Assembly (NCBI GenBank): GCA_000372185.1 | Contig: AQUA01000006.1 | Span: 1 to 64,000, forward strand | DNA: 64,000 nucleotides | Reading direction: 5' to 3' | Origin: an actinobacterium SCGC AAA278-O22 | Lineage (GTDB): Bacteria; Actinomycetota; Actinomycetes; Nanopelagicales; Nanopelagicaceae | The notes under the pieces: generated by a model | Told to the model about the DNA's origin: nothing | Database searches by the model: none | The model's input: only the letters and a program-made list of their open reading frames with translations | Shown: piece by piece, positions 1 to 10,961 of the stretch | How the letters are laid out: every line of letters starts with the position of its first letter | How positions within the stretch are numbered: the stretch's first letter is position 1 | Program-made: the position numbers and the translations under genes

Positions 1-773
1 ACATGCACATAACGTCCGCCTGATTCATCGAGATACTCGCGACGCGCTGCTGCAACGTCAGCAACAGCCGTTGCCATCGGTACCTGAATTCCAAGAACGG
101 TCTGTGTTGTGTGTGCTGCGCCGCCACCAAAACCAACGAGAACACCGGCAGCGCCTGCACGCATAAGGTGAAGTGCACCAGTAGTTGTTGCAACTCCTCC
201 AACAATGACTGGTACATCGAGTTCGTAGATAAATTTCTTAAGGTTGAGCGCTTCATTTTCGGCGGCGACATGTTCTGCAGACACCGTAGTTCCGCGAATG
301 ACGAAGATATCTACTCCAGCATCGATGACAGCCTTATGAAGTTGCGCAGTGCGCTGAGGAGAAAGTGAAGCAGCAACAGTGACGCCAGAATCACGAATCT
401 GCTTGATGCGCTCTTTAATTAGTTCTGGGCGAATCGGTGCTGCATAAATTTCTTGCATGCGTCGCGTTGCATGCTTATCAGGCATGGATGCAATTTCTCC
501 TAGAGGAATACGTGGATCGTCATAACGAGTCCACAAGCCTTCGAGATTAAGGACTCCGAGGCCACCCAATTTTCCAATGGCAATGGCAGTTTCAGGCGAA
601 ACAACAGAATCCATAGGAGCTGCAAGAAGTGGAAGATCAAACTTGTAGGCATCGATCTGCCATGAGGTGGTGACATCTTCAGGGGTGCGAGTACGACGGC
701 TTGGAACGATGGCGATATCGTCAAATGAATAAGCCTGACGGGCGCGTTTTCCGGGTGCGATTTCGTAATCCAT
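1..773 (-). CDS. guaB3: GuaB3 family IMP dehydrogenase-related protein (C-terminus cut by window edge)
   Basis: The frame is open from the ATG at 773 (protein begins MDYEIAPGKRARQAYSFDD) to the window edge, about 257 residues. Like GuaB it has a TIM-barrel start with a DDI..P motif and an APMDSV segment. No CBS domains are visible. The loop that carries the catalytic Cys in GuaB (GPGSICTT) reads GFGGGAAHTT here, so the Cys position is occupied by His in my hand alignment. Actinobacteria commonly carry this paralogue directly after guaB, as here (2-nt gap, same strand). It is probably a purine-nucleotide enzyme or a non-canonical IMPDH; the exact reaction cannot be told from sequence. The family call is confident, the function is not. 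Confidence 0.85.
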   Translation of the reverse strand, partial: MDYEIAPGKRARQAYSFDDIAIVPSRRTRTPEDVTTSWQIDAYKFDLPLLAAPMDSVVSPETAIAIGKLGGLGVLNLEGLWTRYDDPRIPLGEIASMPDKHATRRMQEIYAAPIRPELIKERIKQIRDSGVTVAASLSPQRTAQLHKAVIDAGVDIFVIRGTTVSAEHVAAENEALNLKKFIYELDVPVIVGGVATTTGALHLMRAGAAGVLVGFGGGAAHTTQTVLGIQVPMATAVADVAAARREYLDESGGRYVH

Positions 774-775
774 AG

Positions 776-1891
<1,116 letters not shown>

Positions 1892-1936
1892 CTAGGCTCC
1901 CCCAACTATCTGCGAGTGTGCAGTCTACCTGCTCAA

Positions 1937-2824
1937 TTAGGCGCCTATCGCCTGCGAAATCTCCTGGCATGCGTGCTCTAGGCCTTCGGCGCGGATGACT
2001 TCATCACATTTCACAGAGTCCCACCCTGGACCGCCGACCACGATTCGTGGTGCTGGACGAATTGCAGGAAGTTCTCTCCAATACTTATTTTCTGCATTCT
2101 TTGGCAACTGCGCCCATAAGAAAATTGCAGGTGGAGCACATCGCGTCACCATCGCAGAGAGCGCAGAAAGTGGAGTGCGAGCGCCTAATACATAGGTCTC
2201 GATATTTCTTTCGCAGAGCGCTGCAGCAAGTGCATAGACCGGAAGTGAATGAAGTTCTTCTCCGACGGCTGCGAGCAAGACCGGGCGATTGTTGAGAGGC
2301 TTCTTTAATTCAACAACCCGATTGTGCATGGTGCGCTTTAATATTTCTGAGAAGAGATGTTCGACTTCAATCCCTTTTTGATTGTTCTCCCACTCTTCTC
2401 CGATCATAAAGAGGGTGGGCACGATGACATCAGACCAAGCACCTTCGACGCCATAGGTTTCGATCTCATGGGCCAAAGTCTTTTCTACGAACTCTCGATC
2501 AAAAGCTTCGAGCGCTTTATAGAGGGCGTCGACAACTTCTTCACGGACTTCAAATACTTTAACAATCGTTTCAATCTTTACAGCGCTCTTGCAATTACGC
2601 GCTTGTTCAGCAGCCTCTGCCGGAGCAACGCCCGCGACAATAAGGCGACGCATCATGGTGAGCTTTGCTAAATCTTTAGGGCAGTAGCGGCGGTGTTCGC
2701 CTTCCACATGCTCTGATGGCCCTAAGCCATAGCGACGATCCCAGGTGCGCAATGTGGCAGGAGCGACGCCGATTCGGCGGGCGACGGCAGCAACCGTGAG
2801 CTTCTCTTCAACCTTCTCTGCCAT
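1937..2824 (-). CDS. MerR-type HTH regulator with cobalamin-binding domain (CarH/LitR-like)
   Basis: A 295-residue predicted transcription factor. Residues 9-75 are a MerR winged helix (LTVAAVARRIGVAPATLR, then WDRRYG and GEHRRY). Residues 90-165 resemble the four-helix cap of B12 photoreceptors and contain the signature W-x9-E-H (Trp145, Glu155, His156). Residues 180-295 look like a Rossmann cobalamin fold, with the usual E-x-H-x-x-G ligand motif appearing as GEELHSLP (His192). In CarH these residues sense adenosylcobalamin and light. It is divergent from whiB across 144 bp; the ATG at 2824 has no clear ribosome site, so the mRNA may be leaderless. The domain call is good. Light sensing and the target genes are inferred; repression of carotenoid or photolyase genes is typical for the family but none are in this window. 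Confidence 0.8.
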   Translation of the reverse strand: MAEKVEEKLTVAAVARRIGVAPATLRTWDRRYGLGPSEHVEGEHRRYCPKDLAKLTMMRRLIVAGVAPAEAAEQARNCKSAVKIETIVKVFEVREEVVDALYKALEAFDREFVEKTLAHEIETYGVEGAWSDVIVPTLFMIGEEWENNQKGIEVEHLFSEILKRTMHNRVVELKKPLNNRPVLLAAVGEELHSLPVYALAAALCERNIETYVLGARTPLSALSAMVTRCAPPAIFLWAQLPKNAENKYWRELPAIRPAPRIVVGGPGWDSVKCDEVIRAEGLEHACQEISQAIGA

Positions 2825-2910
2825 GGGGCAATCGTGGCGTGAAGTGTCTCAACTCACCACCTGAAATTCGGACATATCGCCCATTGAACAAGGCACGGCG
2901 CGATAGATAC

Positions 2911-2939
2911 TTGAACAACTTATGAAACGGTTGTAGCCT
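2911..2939 (+). promoter_or_regulatory. Candidate sigma70-type promoter for whiB
   Basis: TTGAAC (2911-2916) and TAGCCT (2934-2939) are separated by 17 bp and lie 30 bp upstream of the whiB start. An AAAGGAG ribosome site follows at 2955-2961. Found by eye only. No clear inverted-repeat operator for the divergent regulator was recognised in the 144-bp spacer. Confidence 0.35.
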
Positions 2940-2968
2940 GCTCGTAGCAAGAACAAAGGAGAAAAGTC

Positions 2969-3271
2969 ATGGCTGAACTATCACGTCTACCTCAACCGAT
3001 TGCAGAGCAATGGGAGTGGCAGTACGAAGGTGCGTGCCGTTCGATGGACTCTGAGATGTTCTTCCATCCTGATGGAGAACGAGGTCCACGACGTCGCAAT
3101 CGCGAAAATGCTGCCAAAGCTGTCTGCGCCTCATGCCCTGTCATCAATGCATGCCGCGAACACGCGCTCGCTGTGCAGGAACCTTACGGAATCTGGGGCG
3201 GTCTATCAGAAGATGATCGCGCAGCGATTCTTATGCGCCGTGGAATTCCGCTGATTTCAACCGCATCATAA
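2969..3271 (+). CDS. WhiB-family iron-sulfur transcription factor (WhiB3-like)
   Basis: A 100-residue actinobacterial Wbl protein. It holds a [4Fe-4S] cluster through Cys23, Cys53, Cys56 and Cys62 (C-x29-C-x2-C-x5-C) and has the GIWGG turn (74-78) followed by a basic tail, which in the family contacts the primary sigma factor and DNA. The segment MDSEMFFHPDGERGPRRR is the form seen in WhiB3-type rather than WhiB1/WhiB2-type proteins, as I recall them. Family members respond to redox or nitric oxide and adjust metabolism or development. AAAGGAG lies 7 nt before the ATG. It is one of the few plus-strand genes, divergent from the CarH-like regulator and convergent with groEL. Confidence 0.92.
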   Translation: MAELSRLPQPIAEQWEWQYEGACRSMDSEMFFHPDGERGPRRRNRENAAKAVCASCPVINACREHALAVQEPYGIWGGLSEDDRAAILMRRGIPLISTAS

Positions 3272-3295
3272 TTTTCAATCTCCTCCTTCAAAGAC

Positions 3296-3333
3296 AATAA
3301 TCCCCCGCACTCGAATGAGTACGGGGGATTATT
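3296..3333. terminator. Bidirectional intrinsic terminator between whiB and groEL
   Basis: A 12-bp perfect stem: AATAATCCCCCG at 3296-3307 pairs with CGGGGGATTATT at 3322-3333. It is followed on the plus strand by a T-rich stretch (TCTTTT). It sits between the convergent stops of whiB and groEL. Confidence 0.85.
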
Positions 3334-3355
3334 CTTTTACTAATTAACGAATTAA

Positions 3356-4993
<1,638 letters not shown>

Positions 4994-5287
4994 TTACTTC
5001 TCAATAATCGCGAGAATGTCACGAGCAGATAGAACGAGGTAATCCTCGTTGTTGTGACGAACTTCTGTTCCGCCGTACTTGCTGTAGAGAACGACATCGC
5101 CGACCTTTACATCCATCGGTACGCGAGCGCCATCATCGAAGCGACCTGGGCCGACTGCAACAACTGTGCCTTCCTGTGGCTTCTCTTTCGCGGTATCTGG
5201 GATAACGAGACCTGATGCAGTTGTTGTCTCGGCTTCATTTGCCTTTACAACGATGCGATCTTCGAGCGGCTTAATGGCTACTGCCAT
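4994..5287 (-). CDS. groES: 10-kDa co-chaperonin GroES
   Basis: Heptameric lid for GroEL, 97 residues, with the typical [11 protein letters not shown] start, [13 protein letters not shown] loop and [13 protein letters not shown] roof motif. A strong AAGGAG lies upstream of the ATG. First gene of the groES-groEL operon. A CIRCE-like inverted repeat lies 65 nt upstream of its start, so heat-shock control by HrcA is expected. Confidence 0.98.
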   Translation of the reverse strand: MAVAIKPLEDRIVVKANEAETTTASGLVIPDTAKEKPQEGTVVAVGPGRFDDGARVPMDVKVGDVVLYSKYGGTEVRHNNEDYLVLSARDILAIIEK

Positions 5288-5352
5288 GGTTGTACTCCTT
5301 CTTATTCGAGTTTTAGATTCGATATATCCACTTTATGAGGGGCTCACCTGCT

Positions 5353-5379
5353 TTAGCAGTGTCGACCCTAGAGTGCTAA
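5353..5379 (-). promoter_or_regulatory. CIRCE element (HrcA operator) upstream of groES
   Basis: TTAGCAGTG (5353-5361), a 9-nt spacer, then GAGTGCTAA (5371-5379). The consensus is TTAGCACTC-N9-GAGTGCTAA; the right half is perfect and the left half has two mismatches. Its position before groES is the expected one. hrcA itself is not in the window. Confidence 0.88.
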
Positions 5380-5446
5380 CGCCAAGCCTATGGGGGGTTA
5401 TTCCCCGAGACAAATTGAAACTAGGGCAAATCGAGCGGAGCCTCGT

Positions 5447-6475
5447 TTAGAGGCTGACTTGCTCGACCTTGAGGCTGGAATCGGCATCGAAGGCGCCTTG
5501 GGTGGCAGGCCTTCCAGCGCTGACCATCAGGCTGCCAAGGGAGGCAACCATCGCTCCGTTATCAGTGCACAGGGCAGGGCTTGGAATCCGCAGCTGAATG
5601 CCCGCTTTCTCGCATCGCTCAGTGGCAACTTCGCGCAAGCGAGAGTTGGCTGCAACTCCCCCTGCGATGACTAATGAATCAATCCCCGAAGACTTACATG
5701 CAGCAAGTGCTTTAAGTAAGAGCACATCCACGATCGCTTCTTGGAATGATGCAGCAACATCGGCGCGAACAATTGAGGGAGTGCTTTCGAGATAACGAGC
5801 AACGGCAGTTTTCAGACCTGAGAATGAAAAATCATAGGGACGTGATGCCCAATCCTGTGTTGTTGTCAGGCCGCGAGGAAAATCGATGGCGCTCGCATTT
5901 CCATTCACCGCTTCGCGATCAATGGCAGGACCACCGGGAAAACCGAGTTCGAGAATGCGGGCAATTTTATCGAAAGCTTCACCGGCTGCATCATCCATCG
6001 TTGCACCCAACTTTGTTACCGAACGAGTGATGTCATCGACTTGTAATAGTGATGAATGGCCACCACTCACAAGAAGTGCAATGGTGGGATCGGTTGGTTG
6101 GGTATGAGTGAGGTAATCAACGGAAACGTGTGCAGCTAAGTGGTTGACCCCATACAACGGACGACCCAAACCTTGAGCTAACCCACTCGCTGATGCAACA
6201 CCGACAAGGAGTGCGCCGACCAACCCGGGGCCAGCAGTCACTGCAACTGCATCGATATCAGAAAGTGAAATCGCGGCATCTTTTAGCGCACGTTCAATGC
6301 TGGGAAGCATCGCTTCTAAGTGTGCACGGGATGCAATTTCTGGAACAACTCCCCCAAAGCGTGCATGCTCATCAACACTTGATGCAATCACATTGGCAAG
6401 CAATGTGCGGCCGCGAACAATGCCGATTGCGGTCTCATCACAGGATGTTTCAATACCAAGAACTATCGGCTGCAT
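5447..6475 (-). CDS. tsaD: tRNA N6-adenosine threonylcarbamoyltransferase TsaD
   Basis: Transfers the threonylcarbamoyl group to A37 of tRNAs that read ANN codons (t6A). The 342-residue ASKHA-fold protein starts with [14 protein letters not shown]. It has the iron/zinc-binding H-x3-H motif NHLAAH (His112, His116), [11 protein letters not shown] and a C-terminal CTDNGAM. Its start overlaps the rimI stop by 1 nt (TAATG). With tsaB and tsaE in the same operon, three of the four t6A proteins are here; TsaC/Sua5 is elsewhere. Confidence 0.97.
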   Translation of the reverse strand: MQPIVLGIETSCDETAIGIVRGRTLLANVIASSVDEHARFGGVVPEIASRAHLEAMLPSIERALKDAAISLSDIDAVAVTAGPGLVGALLVGVASASGLAQGLGRPLYGVNHLAAHVSVDYLTHTQPTDPTIALLVSGGHSSLLQVDDITRSVTKLGATMDDAAGEAFDKIARILELGFPGGPAIDREAVNGNASAIDFPRGLTTTQDWASRPYDFSFSGLKTAVARYLESTPSIVRADVAASFQEAIVDVLLLKALAACKSSGIDSLVIAGGVAANSRLREVATERCEKAGIQLRIPSPALCTDNGAMVASLGSLMVSAGRPATQGAFDADSSLKVEQVSL

Positions 6476-6930
6476 TATGCGAAATCCTTTCGCATGACAA
6501 AGGCATCTTTTCTTGGCCCGTAATAATCCATCCGCACCGAGATCTTCATATAACCGAGTGATATATAGAGCGCGATAGCAGATTCATTGGTGTGCTCGAC
6601 TTCTAGCATCATCGCGCTAGCCCCACGCTCTTTCGACCACTGCTCAATCTGGCGCATAAACTCTTTGGCAATTCCCTGCCTGCGGTATTCAGGGAGAACG
6701 GCAACGGTTAACACATCTGCTTCAACTCCAGCTGCCGGAAGGAATACACCGCAATATCCGATGATGGTGTTACCGCTTTCAGCAATAGACATGTAGCGAG
6801 TAGTGGGGATGCCAGCAAGCTCTTCCTTAAATTGCGCGGAGTTCCACGGTGAATAGGGAAAGAGCTGTTTCTCATAAGTGACAAGTACAGGAATATCTAA
6901 AGCAATCGGTTGGCGATAGGTAATCATCAT
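6475..6930 (-). CDS. rimI: GNAT N-acetyltransferase, RimI-like (ribosomal protein S18 alanine type)
   Basis: A 151-residue acetyltransferase. The acetyl-CoA loop is RRQGIAK within [15 protein letters not shown], followed by [19 protein letters not shown], the usual GNAT C-terminal pattern. In E. coli RimI acetylates the N-terminal Ala of S18; in actinobacteria the gene sits between tsaB and tsaD as here, and its target may be broader. It overlaps tsaB by 4 nt (ATGA). A second ATG lies one codon downstream. Confidence 0.88.
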   Translation of the reverse strand: MMITYRQPIALDIPVLVTYEKQLFPYSPWNSAQFKEELAGIPTTRYMSIAESGNTIIGYCGVFLPAAGVEADVLTVAVLPEYRRQGIAKEFMRQIEQWSKERGASAMMLEVEHTNESAIALYISLGYMKISVRMDYYGPRKDAFVMRKDFA

Positions 6931-7457
6931 CGCTCCGCCGTTGGCACAGCATCTGGACGGCGCAGATACATGGGTTCAGTTACATTCTGCGTCTGTGCAA
7001 GCGAGACCAATTTCTTCATATCTGGATAGTGGTCAGCGATAAATCCATCAACGTCAGCCGGTTTACTCACCGCCGGTCCTTCAACGCGCACGCCATTTCT
7101 ATAGCGCGCCCAATAAATCTCTTTACGGCGTGCATCAGTAGCGACCGTGTATTCGTTCTGATCAATGGCAATCGCATCGAGTGAGCAGATTCCAATCACG
7201 GGGATTGTGCGCGCCAAGGCAAAGGTATGCGCAAAAGAAATTCCAACTCGAAGCCCAGTAAAAGGTCCAGGTCCCATTCCGACAACAACTTGCTGTGGTG
7301 GTGCTGAAACTTTCAAGGCCTCAGCTACCAACTGAGAGAGTGCACGTCCATGATCGGTTGCTCCCTCATGAAACTTTTCGAAGATAACTCGCTGCTCATC
7401 AATAATTCCCACGATAGTGCGGGAAGTGGATGTATCAATCGCTAAAGAGATTGTCAT
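6927..7457 (-). CDS. tsaB: tRNA threonylcarbamoyladenosine biosynthesis protein TsaB
   Basis: Scaffold partner of TsaD in t6A synthesis. The N-terminal ASKHA half is clear (LAIDTSTSRTIVGI, then VVGMGPGPFTGLRVG). At 176 residues it is shorter than typical TsaB (about 220-240), the shortening being in the C-terminal half, so the second lobe is reduced. It is coupled on both sides: 4-nt overlap with tsaE upstream and with rimI downstream. Confidence 0.92.
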   Translation of the reverse strand: MTISLAIDTSTSRTIVGIIDEQRVIFEKFHEGATDHGRALSQLVAEALKVSAPPQQVVVGMGPGPFTGLRVGISFAHTFALARTIPVIGICSLDAIAIDQNEYTVATDARRKEIYWARYRNGVRVEGPAVSKPADVDGFIADHYPDMKKLVSLAQTQNVTEPMYLRRPDAVPTAER

Positions 7458-7891
7458 ACGCTCAATCCCTGCCAGCGTGGACCAATAGGTGTAATAGTGA
7501 CTTCACGAACTTCGTTGGTGCGATCGATAACTATCTCTAGGCGCTCTTCACTTAAACGCGCAGACTCTTCGCCGCCCCACTCAATGACGGTGACAGCACT
7601 TTCTCGTGGTGAATCTAGATCGAGATCATCGAGATAGAGCGCAGCTTTACCGCCTTCAAGTAATCGATAGGCATCGACATGAATCAGTGGCAGCGCAGCT
7701 TTATGTATGCGAGAGATAACGAAAGTAGGAGAAGTAACGTCGCTGATTCCGAGCGATTCACCAATACCTTGAACCAGAACTGTCTTTCCTGCACTCAGAG
7801 GGCCATTGAGCAAGATGAGATCGCCAGCTTTGCATTGAGCCCCAATGCGCTTTCCAAGATCATGCATATCGGCAGCTGTAGCAATCTTCAC
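7454..7891 (-). CDS. tsaE: tRNA threonylcarbamoyladenosine biosynthesis ATPase TsaE
   Basis: P-loop ATPase that cycles the TsaB-TsaD complex. It is 145 residues with Walker A GPLSAGKT (30-37); the usual form is GxLGAGKT. It also has the family segments TSPTFVI, HVDAYRL and VIEWGG. The start is GTG at 7891; a later in-frame ATG (residue 9) is possible but would trim the first strand. First gene of the tsaE-tsaB-rimI-tsaD run. In many actinobacteria alr precedes it directly; here a transporter block intervenes. Confidence 0.93.
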   Translation of the reverse strand: MKIATAADMHDLGKRIGAQCKAGDLILLNGPLSAGKTVLVQGIGESLGISDVTSPTFVISRIHKAALPLIHVDAYRLLEGGKAALYLDDLDLDSPRESAVTVIEWGGEESARLSEERLEIVIDRTNEVREVTITPIGPRWQGLSV

Positions 7892-7934
7892 TCACCAAAG
7901 ATAGTTGACTGGGGATGGTTGATGTGAGAAAAGA

Positions 7935-7966
7935 AGAAGGGCCCCAGGTTTACCTGAGGCCCTTCT
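7935..7966 (-). terminator. Intrinsic terminator after the hydrolase gene
   Basis: AGAAGGGCC (7935-7943) pairs with GGCCCTTCT (7958-7966), and inner CAGG pairs with CCTG around a TTTA loop. On the minus strand the stem is followed by TCTTTTCTC. It ends the liv-hydrolase unit and insulates tsaE. Confidence 0.85.
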
Positions 7967-7980
7967 CTACTTAGCTTTTG

Positions 7981-9618
7981 TTACGCGAGTGACTTAAATG
8001 TCGGTACGCGGAACTTCTTGTCGTAAGACAAGCCCACCTTCTTTGCAGCGGTGGTGATTGGTCCCTGGTTAGGGAACTTACCTGTGCTCACTGCACCGGC
8101 AGCCATTTTTGCGGCGGCGATGTATTGAGCAGATGTGTAGAGGCAGTGGCCAGTACCAGCTCCAGCAGCAGCGCTGAGATCAGGTGAACCAGCGGCAGTG
8201 AACTTGGAGTACTTAGGAGCAGTCTTTTGCCACAAAGTTACCAACTTATTCACTGGAGCTTGGTAGCTACGTGAAGATTTAGCTGCTGCAATTGCGGCAT
8301 CTTTAGCTGCTGCAAATTGATCGCCGTAGGAATCGATAAGCCATTGGGCACCAGATGCTGGAGCATATTCATCGCTCTCGCCGACAATCATGACTGTTGG
8401 CTTTGCAACTGTTCCCTTGAGCCCAACGAATGATGGGATCTTTGCAACAGCTGCTGCATCTGCCTTTTCACGTGGAGTTGCAGCTAGTGCGCCAAGCATT
8501 GCATCAACTGCAGAATTGCCGCTGAATGCGAATGAATAGATATCGCGATCTGCTGCAACACGAGCTGCGTAATCAGTCTTTGAATTATCAAAGACCTTTC
8601 CACCAGTGAGCAATTCACCATCTGCAATAAGAAGGCTTCCTGCAACGCCGACAGTTCCCATATTTTCAAGAATTGCCACAGCCGGAGCAACTGCTAATGG
8701 ATAGGTCTCTGCGGCACCCGCTGGTCCTGAAGTTCCATCGACATGCTTGCTTCGAGTTGGAATTCCTGCCATTGATCCGACTAGAAGTAGTGCAGATCGT
8801 GATGGAATTCCTGCTGCTTCAAGAGCCTTACCTGCAGGGCTTGAGCTATCAGGCCATGCACCGGATGAGAGTCCAGCTTGTAGCTTTCCAAGCACGGTCA
8901 GAACTTTACCGATATTGGCAAGCTGTTCTGCTTGGCGAGTAGCTGGATCTGTTGAGTATCCACCTACCTTGATGCTTGGATCAAAGAATGCTTTGAAACC
9001 ATAGAGTGCATCACCAAAGTAATTTACTAGTCCGTCATTGGGATTAGCTGCGGGACAGGCTAAGACAAGGCCATCAACGAGTTCAGGATTTGTCTCAGCA
9101 AGTTTCTGTGAGTGCATTGCTCCGAGTGAATTGCCCCAAGCGATAACCTTCTTTGTTGTTGGGAACTTCTTCTTAAATGTTGCAATGAGTTCGACGTTTG
9201 CAGCAAGTGCTTCTTTCACGTTCAAGCTCTGTCGAGAGAAACCAGAACCTGCAACACCGTAGCCAGCCGCAACAAGTGCATTAACTACTGAAAGATCACC
9301 TGATGCAGCTAGTGGACCTGGTTCTGCAGCATTGGTAATTGTGTAAGGACCAGCTGGAGCGAGAGTTGCTGGGATATTGATTGCTGGGCGAATTCCATGG
9401 GACCAGATAAATACTGTTCCGTTGAAGTTCGCTGCTGCGATCATGAGGTAAGGAGCACCATCAGCACCCGCACCTGCGCATTGAGTTACATAACTTGCAG
9501 TTGCGCACTGTGGGTCAGCTGCCTGAGCAACTGATGGGATTCCGATGAATGCTGTAGCAACAAGTGCTGCTGATGCAACAGTTGTTATTACGCGTGATTT
9601 CTTAAATGAGATTTTCAT
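7981..9618 (-). CDS. Secreted alpha/beta-hydrolase family protein
   Basis: A 545-residue exported protein. The signal peptide has basic KKSR, a hydrophobic core at about 11-26 and likely cleavage after Ala33 (VAQA-AD). An alpha/beta-hydrolase core follows: oxyanion WSHG (72-75) and nucleophile elbow GNSLG with Ser164. Candidate acid Asp is in GESDEYAP and candidate base His in GTGHCLYT near the C-terminus. Substrate is unknown; esters, amides or peptides are possible. Its ATG overlaps the stop of the binding-protein gene by 1 nt (TAATG), so the two are translationally coupled, which suggests it releases a product the transporter imports. That link is inference. Confidence 0.8.
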   Translation of the reverse strand: MKISFKKSRVITTVASAALVATAFIGIPSVAQAADPQCATASYVTQCAGAGADGAPYLMIAAANFNGTVFIWSHGIRPAINIPATLAPAGPYTITNAAEPGPLAASGDLSVVNALVAAGYGVAGSGFSRQSLNVKEALAANVELIATFKKKFPTTKKVIAWGNSLGAMHSQKLAETNPELVDGLVLACPAANPNDGLVNYFGDALYGFKAFFDPSIKVGGYSTDPATRQAEQLANIGKVLTVLGKLQAGLSSGAWPDSSSPAGKALEAAGIPSRSALLLVGSMAGIPTRSKHVDGTSGPAGAAETYPLAVAPAVAILENMGTVGVAGSLLIADGELLTGGKVFDNSKTDYAARVAADRDIYSFAFSGNSAVDAMLGALAATPREKADAAAVAKIPSFVGLKGTVAKPTVMIVGESDEYAPASGAQWLIDSYGDQFAAAKDAAIAAAKSSRSYQAPVNKLVTLWQKTAPKYSKFTAAGSPDLSAAAGAGTGHCLYTSAQYIAAAKMAAGAVSTGKFPNQGPITTAAKKVGLSYDKKFRVPTFKSLA

Positions 9619-10916
9619 TAGTTTGGTAATCCCTTCGCAGGCATAGCTGGACGCTTGTATGTAGATTCAACAACCGGTCCATTGCCTGAGTCTGTTGTGT
9701 AGACGGTGTACTTCCCACCATCTGGCTTAAGTGCTCCAGTTGGATCGTATGTACCAATCCAGTATCCAGTTGCACCTACGTGAGATGTCGCTGAATATCC
9801 GAGTGGAGTAAGGAATGGGCTTGCAAATGTTGCGCCCTTTGTTTCAACTGCCTTAATCAGGCCATCGCGAGTCAAATCTGCACCAGCTGCCTTCAGCGCC
9901 TGCACTGCAAGGAATGCGTTAGACATACCTGCAACAACGTTGTTGTCGAAGGTCTGAGTTGGCTGTGCTGCTGAGTAAATTGACTGGAACAACTTGATGT
10001 ATTCATCAGTTGCATCTGTAGGAGCAGGAGCGAATGAGAAGCCCTTTGCGCCGTAGAGAAGTGGTACATATGCCTTATTAGTTGCTGCGATTGTTGTCGC
10101 GTCTCCACCAACAGAACCAAGTACCCACTGAGTCTTGAACTGAGCAGCATATGCATTGGCAAGTGCTGCAGTTGAAGCTGATGTGACACCGAAGAGAACT
10201 GTTACTTCAGCACCTGATGCCTTGAGCTTTGAGATCCATCCTGCACCAGTTGCAGGAAGTGCCTGTGAGCCTGATGCATAAGGAATGTATGTGCCAAATG
10301 TGACACCAGCTTGCTTGAAGCCAGCGAGAGCATCGCGACCAAAGTCATCATCCTGATAGATCAGTGCGAGCTTCTTATCTGGGTACTTCTCTTTCAGGAA
10401 CTTACCCATGATCTTTGCTTCCATTTGGTATGAAGGAAGGATCGAGAAAGTAGTTGGGTATCCCTTTGGATCAGCGAATCCACTGAAACCTGTATTGACG
10501 AAGAGTGATGGAATTCCGCGCTTTGCAAGTTGCGTTGAAGCTGAAATCGCCTTGGTGCTTGCAGTTCCAAGTGTTCCAACGAGTGCAAAGACCTTATCTT
10601 TCAAGATGAGCTCGTTTGCCTTCGCGACTGCAGTTGTTGGGATGTACTGGTCATCTTTGATTACCAAAGTGATCTTGCGACCGTTGACTCCACCATTTGC
10701 ATTGACGTAGTCGAAGTAAGCCTTCATCGCACCTGGAATCTTGTTGTAGCCAGGAGATGCAATGCCTGTCATTGGGACTGTAATACCCAATTTAATTGAA
10801 GAGGCAGTCACACCTGGATCAGATGCCGCTTGTGCAGGTAACGAGCTAGCGGTCATTGCAGCAACGGCTAGCACCGCAGAAGTTAGAGCTAACTTCCGAC
10901 GATTTATTCGGATCAT
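9618..10916 (-). CDS. ABC transporter substrate-binding protein, branched-chain amino acid (HAAT) type
   Basis: A 432-residue type I periplasmic-binding fold protein (Peripla_BP_6/LivJ-like). The signal peptide runs to about residue 31 (PAQAASD) with no lipobox Cys. It then shows ASSIKLGITVPMTG, GVNGRKITLVIKDD and FALVGTLGTAST, as in amide/branched-chain amino acid binders. It probably feeds the livHM permease. HAAT systems also carry amides, urea and aromatic acids, so the ligand is open. It is followed in 1-nt overlap by a secreted hydrolase and preceded by livM across 45 nt. Confidence 0.88.
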   Translation of the reverse strand: MIRINRRKLALTSAVLAVAAMTASSLPAQAASDPGVTASSIKLGITVPMTGIASPGYNKIPGAMKAYFDYVNANGGVNGRKITLVIKDDQYIPTTAVAKANELILKDKVFALVGTLGTASTKAISASTQLAKRGIPSLFVNTGFSGFADPKGYPTTFSILPSYQMEAKIMGKFLKEKYPDKKLALIYQDDDFGRDALAGFKQAGVTFGTYIPYASGSQALPATGAGWISKLKASGAEVTVLFGVTSASTAALANAYAAQFKTQWVLGSVGGDATTIAATNKAYVPLLYGAKGFSFAPAPTDATDEYIKLFQSIYSAAQPTQTFDNNVVAGMSNAFLAVQALKAAGADLTRDGLIKAVETKGATFASPFLTPLGYSATSHVGATGYWIGTYDPTGALKPDGGKYTVYTTDSGNGPVVESTYKRPAMPAKGLPN

Positions 10917-10961
10917 GTCATTCCTTCCATCGAGGGTCCTTACGTAGTTGTACGTAAGAAA

